A DNA stretch of 6,742 nucleotides from contig JAJKJG010000087.1 of the NCBI GenBank assembly GCA_021154065.1, positions 1 through 6,742 of the forward strand. Reading direction: 5' to 3'. The notes under the pieces are model-generated. The model saw nothing but the letters and a program-made list of their open reading frames with translations, had not been told where the DNA came from and searched no databases. Each line of letters starts with the position of its first letter. Position 1 is the first letter of the stretch. The position numbers and the translations under genes were made by a program. The stretch comes from Methylobacterium sp. GTDB taxonomy: Bacteria > Pseudomonadota > Alphaproteobacteria > Rhizobiales > Beijerinckiaceae. Shown piece by piece: positions 1-5,226 of the stretch.

Positions 1-995
1 ATGACGCCGACGATCTTCTGCGAGGCGTCGCGGAACGGCGCCGCGATCATCGACGAGCCCGACATCGAGAACAGCTTGTTCTCCGAGCCGATGAAGATGC
101 GGACGCCCTCGCCGCCCTCGGCGCGGGTCAGGAGCTCGATGACGTCGGTCTGGGTCTCGAGATCGGCGAACAAGAGGCGGATGCGCTCGAGGTCCTCGAC
201 GGCGCGCAGATCCTCGAGCAGGTTCGCCTGCCCGCGCACGATGAGGTGGCGGGCTTCGGCCGGCCCCGAGCTCGTCGCGACGCCGGCCTCGACGAGCCGC
301 GCCGTGATCGCGTCGAGCTCGCGCTCCATCTCGGTCCGGCGGACCTCGATCTCGCTCTTGATCTCGGCGAGCGTGCGGCCGCGGATGCGGGCGTTGAGGA
401 AGTTCGCGGCCTCGGTCAGCCCGGAGGGCGGCAGGCCGGGCGGCAGGTCGACGAGCCGGTTCTCGATCGAGCCGTCCTCGGAGACGAGCACGACGAGCGC
501 GCGGGTCGGCTCGAGGCGGACGAACTCGACATGCTTCAGCCGCGGGTTCTGCTTCGTCGTGACGACGACGCCGGCGCCGCGCGAAACGCCGGAGAGCAGC
601 GTCGAGGCCTCGGCGAGCGCGCTCTCGAAGGTGTGGCCGGTGGCGGCGGCGCGCATCTGCGCCTCGACGCGCTCGCGCTCCTCGGCGGTCAGATCGCCGA
701 TCTCGAGCATGGCGTCGACGAAGAAGCGCAGTCCGATCTCGGTCGGCAGGCGCCCGGCGCTCGTGTGCGGCGCGTAGATCAATCCGGCATGCTCGAGATC
801 GGCCATGACGTTGCGCACCGAAGCCGGCGACAGCGTCATCGGGATGATGCGCGAGATGTTGCGCGAGCCGACCGGCTCGCCGGTCGCCAGATAGCTGTCG
901 ACGATCTGCCGGAAGATCTCGCGCGAGCGCTCGTTCAGCTCGGCGATGGCGCGGGCCTGGGCCGGCGAGGGCAGGGGGTTCGGGGGCAGGTTCAT
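1..995 (-). CDS. hrcA: Heat-inducible transcription repressor HrcA (3' end cut off by the window)
   Basis: HrcA is the DNA-binding repressor of chaperonin genes; in the family it binds the CIRCE inverted repeat and its activity depends on GroE. The minus strand reads 331 residues without a stop to the window edge, against a usual family length of about 340-360, so only a short C-terminal piece is missing. The N-terminal winged helix carries PVGSR (41-45), [13 protein letters not shown] (56-68) and HTSAGRLPT (77-85), the family signatures. The central dimerisation/GAF-like part follows, and IGSEN (302-306) is the conserved C-terminal motif. The ATG at 995 is chosen because no in-frame start lies just upstream and MNLPPNP leads directly into the winged helix. 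No good Shine-Dalgarno sequence is visible and no CIRCE element is present upstream. The gene lies 52 bases after parE on the same strand, so read-through from parDE is possible. The family identification is firm. Confidence 0.95.
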   Translation of the reverse strand, partial: MNLPPNPLPSPAQARAIAELNERSREIFRQIVDSYLATGEPVGSRNISRIIPMTLSPASVRNVMADLEHAGLIYAPHTSAGRLPTEIGLRFFVDAMLEIGDLTAEERERVEAQMRAAATGHTFESALAEASTLLSGVSRGAGVVVTTKQNPRLKHVEFVRLEPTRALVVLVSEDGSIENRLVDLPPGLPPSGLTEAANFLNARIRGRTLAEIKSEIEVRRTEMERELDAITARLVEAGVATSSGPAEARHLIVRGQANLLEDLRAVEDLERIRLLFADLETQTDVIELLTRAEGGEGVRIFIGSENKLFSMSGSSMIAAPFRDASQKIVGV

Positions 996-1047
996 CGCGG
1001 CGTCATCATGTGGGACGACGGTGGGAGGGCGCAAGCCGGCGCGGGCG

Positions 1048-1359
1048 TCATGAAGGCGGCTCGTCTTCGGGACCAAGCAGGCGTTGATAGTCGCGGGCGC
1101 CGTGGATGATGTGCAGCACCTCGATCGTGTCGTTCAGGACGTGATAAAGGATGAGATAATCTCCATGCGGTCGTCGTCGGACTTGCGCTCGCTCAAGTCC
1201 GGGCACGATCTGAAACCGACGAGGCATGTCGGCGAGACCGTCGCAGCAGCTTCGGAGTTCTTGCACAAAGGTCACGGCGCGAAGCGGATTGCTCTCGCCG
1301 ATCCAGTCAGCGATGTGCTCCAGGTCAGCTTCGGCCTTATCCGTGAAGGAGACCTTCAT
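1048..1359 (-). CDS. parE: ParE-type toxin of a type II toxin-antitoxin system (RelE/ParE superfamily)
   Basis: Characterised ParE toxins poison DNA gyrase, while related RelE toxins cleave mRNA; the sequence alone places this protein in the superfamily and nearer ParE. It has 103 residues, the usual size. An N-terminal helical part (A9[14 protein letters not shown], then AVTFVQEL) is followed by the beta-sheet core [14 protein letters not shown] (61-74) and the typical C-terminal strand and helix [15 protein letters not shown] (81-95). The HGARD motif is characteristic of this family. Its ATG overlaps the TGA of the upstream antitoxin gene by four bases (ATGA, 1356-1359), so translation is probably coupled. 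AAGG lies just upstream of the ATG as a short Shine-Dalgarno sequence. The pair looks intact: no frameshift is seen and the length is full. Which target the toxin attacks cannot be told from this window. Confidence 0.9.
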   Translation of the reverse strand: MKVSFTDKAEADLEHIADWIGESNPLRAVTFVQELRSCCDGLADMPRRFQIVPGLERAQVRRRPHGDYLILYHVLNDTIEVLHIIHGARDYQRLLGPEDEPPS

Positions 1360-1622
1360 CCGGCCTTGGTCGTTTTTGCCATGGCCTTGTACTTCGCCTC
1401 CAAGCGGTCGAAGACCTCCGACGCCGGCTTGACCCGCCCGGCGGCGGAGTCGGCCAAGCCGCGCGCGATGCCGGCATGAAGCGCCGCGAGCCGCTCCTCG
1501 CGCTCCTGCACGAGCCGTATGCCCTCGCGCAGCACCTCGCTTTTCGAGCTGTAGCGACCCTTCTCGACGAGGCTCGCGACATAGCTCTCAAGCTGGGGCC
1601 CCAGATCGACATCGCTCGCCAC
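1356..1622 (-). CDS. parD: ParD-type antitoxin of a type II toxin-antitoxin system (CopG/ribbon-helix-helix family)
   Basis: ParD antitoxins bind and neutralise ParE and repress their own promoter through an N-terminal ribbon-helix-helix dimer. The reading gives 88 residues from a GTG at 1622. It starts [11 protein letters not shown], then helix [27 protein letters not shown] with the family signature [13 protein letters not shown], and a charged C-terminal tail ending in AKTTKAG that would wrap the toxin. A longer reading from GTG 1646 (96 residues) is possible, but I prefer 1622. A GAGGAG Shine-Dalgarno (1634-1629) sits six bases before it, and a promoter at 1648-1676 predicts transcription starting near 1641, downstream of the 1646 codon. 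The gene is first in a parD-parE operon with an ATGA overlap and is divergent from rph. Negative autoregulation by ParD or the ParDE complex is expected from the family, but I cannot point to a specific operator. Confidence 0.88.
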   Translation of the reverse strand: MASDVDLGPQLESYVASLVEKGRYSSKSEVLREGIRLVQEREERLAALHAGIARGLADSAAGRVKPASEVFDRLEAKYKAMAKTTKAG

Positions 1623-1647
1623 GACGATCTCCTCACGGTCGATCACT

Positions 1648-1676
1648 ATTATGGAAGGCTCGCCTCACACCGGCAA
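1648..1676 (-). promoter_or_regulatory. Probable sigma-70-type promoter of parDE
   Basis: On the minus strand TTGCCG (1676-1671, 4/6 to TTGACA) is separated by exactly 17 bases from CATAAT (1653-1648, 5/6 to TATAAT). Transcription would begin around 1641, leaving a leader of about 20 bases that contains the GAGGAG ribosome site of parD. The motifs and spacing are seen directly; activity is inferred. Confidence 0.6.
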
Positions 1677-1682
1677 CCAGCC

Positions 1683-1711
1683 TTGCTCCCGCCAGCTCCG
1701 CCCTCTATCAG
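1683..1711 (+). promoter_or_regulatory. Weak candidate promoter of rph-rdgB
   Basis: TTGCTC (1683-1688) and TATCAG (1706-1711) are separated by 17 bases upstream of rph. The match to consensus is poor (3/6 and 4/6). It is listed because rph is divergent from parD with only 113 bases between the chosen starts, so an rph promoter should lie here unless the gene is read from elsewhere. The predicted start near 1718 would give a leader of about 18 bases. Confidence 0.3.
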
Positions 1712-1735
1712 CGCACCTCCCTTCCGGAGAAGCTG

Positions 1736-2452
1736 ATGCGGCCCTCGAAACGCGCCCCCGACGAGTTGCGCAAGGTTTCGCTCGAGCGCGGCGTCGCGCG
1801 CTATGCCGAGGGCTCCTGCCTCGTCGCCTTCGGCGACACCAAGGTGTTGTGCACGGCCTCGCTCGAGGAGCGCGGACCGCCCTGGCTGCGCGGCTCCGGC
1901 AAGGGCTGGGTCACGGCCGAATACGCGATGCTGCCGCGCGCCACGCACGAGCGCACGCGCCGCGAGGTCACGTCGGGCAGGCCCTCCGGCCGCACGCAGG
2001 AGATCCAGCGCCTGATCGGGCGCTCGCTGCGCGCCGTGTGCAACCTGCCGGCCATCGGCGAGAAGCAGGTCGTCGTCGATTGCGACGTGATCCAGGCGGA
2101 CGGCGGCACGCGCACCGCCGCGATCACCGGCGCCTGGGTGGCGCTCTCCGACTGCTTCGCCTGGATGCAGTCGCGCTCGATCATTTCCGTCAACCCGCTG
2201 CGCGAGCACGTCGCCGCCGTGTCCTGCGGCATCCATCAGGGCACGCCGGTGCTCGACCTCGACTACGCCGAGGACTCGGCCGCCGAGACCGATGCCAATT
2301 TCGTCATCACCGGCTCCGGCGGCCTCGTCGAGGTGCAGGGCACGGCCGAGGGCAAGCCGTTCTCCGAGGAGGAGTTCATGAGCCTGATGCGGCTTGCGCG
2401 GGCGGGCGTCGCCGAGCTCGTGACGCTGCAGAAGGCGGCGGTGGCGTCTTAA
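1736..2452 (+). CDS. rph: Ribonuclease PH (tRNA nucleotidyltransferase)
   Basis: RNase PH is a cytoplasmic phosphorolytic 3'-to-5' exoribonuclease that trims the 3' ends of tRNA precursors, releasing nucleoside diphosphates. The 238-residue protein is the usual family length and is a single RNase PH fold. It begins [13 protein letters not shown], the conserved RPDGR..ELR-type N-terminus. It contains [15 protein letters not shown] (85-99) and ADGGTRTAA (121-129), whose R86 and R126 fit the phosphate-binding arginines. [17 protein letters not shown] (174-190) includes D180 and D186, which fit the acidic metal-site residues, followed by EVQGTAE (199-205). The ATG at 1736 is supported by GGAG at 1726-1729 with six-base spacing. 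It is the first gene of a two-gene unit with rdgB, five bases downstream, an order common in alphaproteobacteria. Nothing suggests inactivation, so it is probably functional. Confidence 0.97.
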   Translation: MRPSKRAPDELRKVSLERGVARYAEGSCLVAFGDTKVLCTASLEERGPPWLRGSGKGWVTAEYAMLPRATHERTRREVTSGRPSGRTQEIQRLIGRSLRAVCNLPAIGEKQVVVDCDVIQADGGTRTAAITGAWVALSDCFAWMQSRSIISVNPLREHVAAVSCGIHQGTPVLDLDYAEDSAAETDANFVITGSGGLVEVQGTAEGKPFSEEEFMSLMRLARAGVAELVTLQKAAVAS

Positions 2453-2457
2453 GCGGA

Positions 2458-3102
2458 ATGCCCCGCCGGCTCGCCGGAAAACTCGTCGTCGCGACGCACA
2501 ATCCCGGCAAGCTCGCCGAGATGCGCGAGCTTCTCGCGCCCTATGGCATCGAGGCGGTGTCGGCCGGCGAGCTTGGGCTCTCGGTGCCGGCCGAGACCGG
2601 GCACATGTTCGCCGAGAACGCCGCCATCAAGGCGCATGCCGCGGCGCGCGCGACCGGGCTTCCGGCCTTCGCCGACGATTCCGGCCTCTGCGTCGACGCG
2701 CTCGACGGCGCGCCTGGCCTTTTCTCGGCCGACTGGGCCGTCGGCAAGGATTTCGGCCCGGCGATGGCGCGGGTCTGGCGCGAGCTCTGCCGCCGCGGCG
2801 CCACCGCGCCGCAGATGGGCCGCGCCCATTTCGTGTCGGCGCTCGTCATCGCCTGGCCGGACGGGCACGACGAGCTGTTCGAGGGCCGCGTCCACGGCAC
2901 GCTGGAGTGGCCGCCGCGCGGCGCGCGCGGCTTCGGCTACGACCCGATGTTCCGGCCCGACGGGTTCGAGCGGACCTTCGGCGAGATGTCGGCCGAGGAG
3001 AAGCACGGCATCGACTGGAGCCGCGGCGGCGAGGCGCTGTCGCATCGGGCGCGGGCGTTCGTGAAGCTCGCGGCGGCCTGCCTGGAGAAGCCCGCGGCTT
3101 AG
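2458..3102 (+). CDS. rdgB: RdgB/HAM1 family dITP/XTP pyrophosphatase
   Basis: This enzyme hydrolyses non-canonical purine nucleoside triphosphates (dITP, ITP, XTP) to monophosphates and pyrophosphate, keeping deaminated purines out of DNA and RNA. The 214-residue protein has all family blocks in order. These are the nucleotide-binding THNPGK (13-18), FAENAAIKA (51-59), ADDSGL (72-77) with the catalytic aspartate, [11 protein letters not shown] (84-94), GFGYDPMF (158-165), FGEMSAEEK (174-182) and the C-terminal SHRARA (195-200). The ATG at 2458 lies five bases after the rph TAA, and [15 protein letters not shown] begins the fold at the expected distance. No strong ribosome site is seen, so coupling to rph translation is likely. 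The frame stays open upstream through rph in a second frame, but that is a high-GC artefact and not a fusion. Its TAG overlaps the end of a small opposing ORF. Confidence 0.96.
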   Translation: MPRRLAGKLVVATHNPGKLAEMRELLAPYGIEAVSAGELGLSVPAETGHMFAENAAIKAHAAARATGLPAFADDSGLCVDALDGAPGLFSADWAVGKDFGPAMARVWRELCRRGATAPQMGRAHFVSALVIAWPDGHDELFEGRVHGTLEWPPRGARGFGYDPMFRPDGFERTFGEMSAEEKHGIDWSRGGEALSHRARAFVKLAAACLEKPAA

Positions 3103-3182
3103 CGCGGTTTCGGCCGCTCGCCCGGTTTCCAGGCGCTCGCGAGACCGAGGGTCGCGAGCGCCGCGATGGCGAAACGGCGCAT
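3099..3182 (-). CDS. Possible 27-residue micro-ORF downstream of the small exported protein gene
   Basis: An ATG at 3182 preceded by CGGAG with six-base spacing opens a 27-residue frame. Its hydrophobic start ([17 protein letters not shown]) is followed by a basic, proline-rich tail ending KPKPR-like (actual end ERPKPR). It begins 37 bases after the 81-residue protein gene on the same strand and its TAA overlaps the rdgB stop tail to tail. Against it, a perfect 11-bp inverted repeat lies inside the frame and looks like a transcription terminator, and third-position G/C bias is weaker than in neighbouring genes. I do not recognise a family. Low confidence. Confidence 0.2.
   Translation of the reverse strand: MRRFAIAALATLGLASAWKPGERPKPR
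3132..3162. terminator. Perfect 11-bp hairpin between convergent rdgB and the small exported protein gene
   Basis: GGCGCTCGCGA (3132-3142) and TCGCGAGCGCC (3152-3162) are exact inverted copies around a nine-base loop, 29 bases after the rdgB stop and 57 bases after the opposing gene's stop. The position between convergent genes fits a bidirectional transcription barrier. Neither side has a clear U-tract, so it is not a canonical intrinsic terminator. Confidence 0.5.
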
Positions 3183-3219
3183 GAGCGGCTCCGTTGCGTG
3201 GGTGAGCGCGTGGCGCGGC

Positions 3220-3465
3220 TCAGTAGCGGTAGGCGTGGTAATGGACGACGCAGCCGCAGCGGGTGCGGCGGACGACGCGGCGCTCGACGACGTACACCGG
3301 CCCCGGGCGGTAGGCGTCGACCGCGATCGCGCCGAGGGCGACGCCGCCGATGAGGCCGGCCGCGAAGGCGCCGCCGCGGGCCTCGGCCGGAGCCGCAGTG
3401 GCGACGAGCGAGCCGGCGAGTGTCGCTGCGGCAAGAGCGGCCGAGATGGTCTTGCGGAAGGTCAT
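3220..3465 (-). CDS. Small exported Gly/Ala-rich protein of unknown function
   Basis: I do not recognise a named family. The 81-residue protein starts MTFRK and has a hydrophobic Ala-rich core with a plausible signal-peptidase site after APAEA (about residue 29), so it is probably exported to the periplasm. A second Gly/Ala-rich hydrophobic stretch (GGAFAAGLIGGVALGAIAVD, 31-50) could be a membrane segment or glycine-zipper. The tail is basic and aromatic, with RRVVRRTRCGC (62-72) and a His/Tyr-rich end HYHAYRY. Similar short secreted proteins ending in Tyr/His/Arg-rich tails are common in Hyphomicrobiales, without known function. The start at 3465 is supported by AGGGGA just upstream. A rho-independent terminator lies between it and the upstream DUF2852 gene, so it is probably its own transcription unit. 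A CATAAG -10-like element is visible about 50 bases upstream, without a matching -35. Confidence 0.75.
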   Translation of the reverse strand: MTFRKTISAALAAATLAGSLVATAAPAEARGGAFAAGLIGGVALGAIAVDAYRPGPVYVVERRVVRRTRCGCVVHYHAYRY

Positions 3466-3585
3466 GTTGGTCCCCTGTGGGTTGGCTCGGACGGCGCGTC
3501 CGTGTTGACGCCGCTCTTATGGCCAAGGCCGAAAGCCGTGGATGTGCGCCGAGGCACGCGCCCGGAAAGCAGACAAAGGGGACCC

Positions 3586-3618
3586 AAAAACGAAAGGAGC
3601 GCCCGCGAGGGGCGCTCC
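3586..3618 (-). terminator. Rho-independent terminator of the DUF2852 gene
   Basis: Read on the minus strand, a perfect nine-base stem GGAGCGCCC / GGGCGCTCC (3618-3596) with a five-base loop is followed at once by TTTCGTTTTT (3595-3586). It begins 27 bases after the DUF2852 stop. GC-rich stem, short loop and U-rich tail make this the clearest intrinsic terminator in the window. It separates the DUF2852 gene from the small exported protein gene. Confidence 0.85.
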
Positions 3619-3644
3619 GCTTCGAAACACGATGAGGCGTCGGC

Positions 3645-4145
3645 TCAGGCCGTGGCCGGCCCTTGGCGGCGCTTTGCCATGAAGGCGTCGAACTCATCGC
3701 GGTCCTTTGCCCGCTTCAGCTCCTCCACGAAGTAGGCGAACGCGGTCGCCTCCTCGTCGAGGCGGCGACGCTCCTCCTCGAGCCGCTCGAGCTCGCGCCG
3801 GCGGTATTCCTCGAAGGCGAAGTTGCCGGTCGACGAGAACTTGCCCCTCGGGCCGCGCGCGCCGTTGCCGGCCCCGTTCCACGGCCAGCCGGTGCCGCCG
3901 AGCCGGCTGAAGTTCTTCTCGAAGAAGGCCTTGGCCTCATTCGGCACCGGATAGCCGGTGCACTTCCAGATCAGGTAGGCGAGCGCCGCCGGCCAGAAAA
4001 AGATGAAGCCGAGGACGATGCCGGCGATCTCGAGCCCGCGCGGCGGACCGCAGCGGCGCTGGCCGGCGGACCAGCCGGAATTGGTGCCGGCGCCGCCGGC
4101 GTTGTGGCCGGAATTCCAGCCGGCGGTGGAGGCATGGCACGACAT
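3645..4145 (-). CDS. DUF2852 family membrane protein with C-terminal coiled coil
   Basis: The function is unknown. The 166-residue protein matches what I know of DUF2852, a family of alphaproteobacterial proteins. It has a Gly/Ser/Asn-rich N-terminus (1-30), one strongly hydrophobic segment LEIAGIVLGFIFFWPAALAY (38-57) continuing to LIWK, and a Gly/Pro/Trp-rich linker (83-103). The conserved-looking tail GNFAFEEYRRRELERL (107-122) runs on into an Arg/Glu-rich coiled coil and ends with DEFDAFMAKRR (150-160). It is probably anchored in the inner membrane with the charged tail in the cytoplasm. The ATG at 4145 is supported by GGAG with six-base spacing. It lies 104 bases downstream of the tetR stop on the same strand, with a palindromic operator immediately upstream, and ends at a strong terminator. 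Control by the neighbouring TetR protein is inferred. Confidence 0.85.
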   Translation of the reverse strand: MSCHASTAGWNSGHNAGGAGTNSGWSAGQRRCGPPRGLEIAGIVLGFIFFWPAALAYLIWKCTGYPVPNEAKAFFEKNFSRLGGTGWPWNGAGNGARGPRGKFSSTGNFAFEEYRRRELERLEEERRRLDEEATAFAYFVEELKRAKDRDEFDAFMAKRRQGPATA

Positions 4146-4155
4146 TGCGGTCTCC

Positions 4156-4184
4156 GCATGTGAATGTCAACAACATTAACATGC
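4156..4184. promoter_or_regulatory. Palindromic operator upstream of the DUF2852 gene, candidate TetR binding site
   Basis: GCATGTGAATGT (4156-4167) and ACATTAACATGC (4173-4184) form an inverted repeat matching at 11 of 12 positions around a five-base spacer. It ends 11 bases before the DUF2852 start codon and stands out as an AT-rich island. Its size and symmetry fit a TetR-family dimer site, and the tetR gene is the next gene upstream. A weak minus-strand promoter (TTGAAG 4206-4201, 17-base spacer, CATGTT 4183-4178) would place the operator over the -10 and start site, consistent with repression. The repeat is seen; the ligand is inferred. Confidence 0.65.
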
Positions 4185-4249
4185 ATCGGGGCGGCCCGAG
4201 CTTCAAGAGGAGGGAAAAGAAATTTTCGGGGGTGCACCCGGAAGAGGGC

Positions 4250-4906
4250 TCAGTCCGCTTTTTTGGTCCGCGCCATCGCCCCATGCACGAGCGCCAGCAC
4301 GCCGGCGCGCAGGAGCTCGTATTTGTCGGGGATGCCCGGGCCTTTCGGCAGCTGGCCGGCGGCGGCAAGCGTCGCGATGCCGTGCGAGAGGGCCCAGACC
4401 TCGAGCGCGATGAAGCGCGGGTCGACGCCGTCGAAGCCTTCCGGGAAGGTCATCATCAGGGCGTTGACGAGGAGCGTGAAGGCGCCCTCGGGCTTCTCCT
4501 CGCCCTGCGGCGGGCCCCAGGGCTGCGGCGGCGCCTCCTCCTCGCCGCCGCGCGGCGCGAACATCGCGGCATAGAAGCCCGGCTCCTCCTCGGCGAAAGC
4601 GAGATACGCCTCGCCCATGCGGGTGAAGCGCTCGACCGGCGTGCCCGGGCCGCGCAGCGCCCGGGCGAGGCGCGCGGCGAGCTGGTCGAAGCCGCGGCCC
4701 GCGACCTCGGCGACGAGCGCCTCGCGGCCGCTGAAATGGCGGTACAGCGCCGCCGGCGAGACGCCGAGGAGCTTTGCGGCGTCGGCCAGCGTGAAGCCGC
4801 CGAGGCCGCGCTCGGCGATGAAGCGCCGCGCCGCCTCGATCAGCGCCTCCTTGAGGTTGCCGTGATGGTAGCCCCGCTTGTCGAAGGGGCCGTGCCAATG
4901 TCGCAT
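4250..4906 (-). CDS. TetR/AcrR family transcriptional regulator with WHG-type C-terminal domain
   Basis: TetR proteins are dimeric repressors released from DNA by a small ligand. The 218-residue protein has the N-terminal helix RGYHHGNLKEALIEAARRFI (11-30) and the helix-turn-helix FTLADAAKLLGVSPAALYRHF (38-58), both typical. The C-terminal half ends with LEVWALSHGIATLAAAGQL (168-186), the alpha-helical signature of the WHG/TetR_C_33 group. Between them, residues 119-141 form a Pro/Glu/Gly-rich insertion that is probably a disordered loop. The ATG at 4906 is chosen because the YHHG helix normally starts near residue 10-15; the ribosome site is weak. The gene is upstream of the DUF2852 gene on the same strand and is the obvious candidate to bind the palindrome at 4156-4184. 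A two-hairpin repeat begins 29 bases upstream, within its likely promoter region. Its ligand cannot be predicted. Confidence 0.93.
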   Translation of the reverse strand: MRHWHGPFDKRGYHHGNLKEALIEAARRFIAERGLGGFTLADAAKLLGVSPAALYRHFSGREALVAEVAGRGFDQLAARLARALRGPGTPVERFTRMGEAYLAFAEEEPGFYAAMFAPRGGEEEAPPQPWGPPQGEEKPEGAFTLLVNALMMTFPEGFDGVDPRFIALEVWALSHGIATLAAAGQLPKGPGIPDKYELLRAGVLALVHGAMARTKKAD

Positions 4907-4934
4907 CCGCGGGTCCGTTGTCCGCCGCGAGCCT

Positions 4935-5035
4935 AAGCATGATCCCGAAAAGTGGCTACCGGTTTTCGGAAAAGATCATGCTCAAACAAAGAGGTAGAGC
5001 GAGATGACGTCTCGACGAGACGTCATCCCGCTCTA
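4935..5035. repeat. Two-hairpin intergenic repeat element (rhizobial palindromic type)
   Basis: The first hairpin pairs AGCATGATC (4936-4944) with GATCATGCT (4974-4982). Inside it CCGAAAA (4945-4951) pairs with TTTTCGG (4963-4969), leaving an AAAA bulge (4970-4973). The second pairs TAGAGCG (4995-5001) with CGCTCTA (5029-5035) and, after one mismatch, GATGACGTCTC (5003-5013) with GAGACGTCATC (5017-5027) around a three-base loop. From memory, closely similar blocks with GCATGATC...GAAAAG...CGGTTTTC and a following AGAGCG...CGCTCT hairpin are scattered in many copies through Hyphomicrobiales genomes. It has no coding capacity. It sits between tetR and a micro-ORF, and could act as a terminator, RNA-stability element or passenger of a non-autonomous mobile element. 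Confidence 0.8.
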
Positions 5036-5063
5036 AGCGGCAACGCCCGGCGGGGCCAGCGGC

Positions 5064-5159
5064 CTACCGGTCGCCCGACTTCTTTCGGCGCCACAGCTCC
5101 CAGGCGCCGTAGGCCGTGCCGAGGATGGCGGCGAGCCGCAGGAGGTCCGTCCAGTCCAC
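5064..5159 (-). CDS. Probable 31-residue membrane micro-protein divergent from hemW
   Basis: A GTG at 5159 opens a 31-residue frame ending in TAG at 5064. It is preceded by GGGGAG with seven-base spacing, a good Shine-Dalgarno sequence. The product starts MDWTDLLRLAAILG (GTG read as Met), continues TAYGAWELW and ends RRKKSGDR. This gives a hydrophobic helix at about 6-23 followed by a basic cluster, the layout of a small single-span inner-membrane protein with its C-terminus in the cytoplasm. Of its 31 sense codons, 30 end in G or C, which matches real genes here. It lies 67 bases from the hemW start, divergently, and 28 bases from the two-hairpin repeat. I do not recognise the family and claim no function. 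The alternative is a chance ORF in GC-rich intergenic DNA. Confidence 0.5.
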   Translation of the reverse strand: MDWTDLLRLAAILGTAYGAWELWRRKKSGDR

Positions 5160-5226
5160 CGCCGATCTCCCCGCCCGGGCAGCCCACGCGCTTGCCAAAG
5201 CCGGATGCCCGGCTCACATCGGGCGC

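Noticed and set aside
996..1047. CIRCE element or heat-shock promoter before hrcA
   Set aside because: No TTAGCACTC-type inverted repeat is present. TTGCGC with an 18-base spacer to CATGAT exists, but it would start transcription only a few bases from the ATG, and the fit to sigma-70 or sigma-32 consensus is poor.
1..1109. Long plus-strand frames of 258 and 287 residues (1-777 and 246-1109)
   Set aside because: They are antisense to hrcA, whose protein shows clear family motifs. The products are Arg/Ser- or Arg/Gly/Asp-rich low-complexity translations typical of the wrong frame in GC-rich DNA.
1651..2457. Apparent 483-residue fusion of an upstream frame to RdgB
   Set aside because: The frame is open through rph only because of high GC. 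The upstream part is Arg/Ala-rich with no family resemblance, and RdgB begins normally at 2458.
4215..4243. Terminator after tetR: GGGTGCACCC palindrome followed by an AAAATTTCTTTT tail on the minus strand
   Set aside because: The usable stem is only about four base pairs with mismatches beyond it, so tetR could equally read through into the DUF2852 gene.
5116..5226. Longer HemW start adding 37 residues
   Set aside because: The extension is Arg/Ala-rich, overlaps the divergent micro-ORF and its ribosome site, and is longer than the usual HemW N-terminus.
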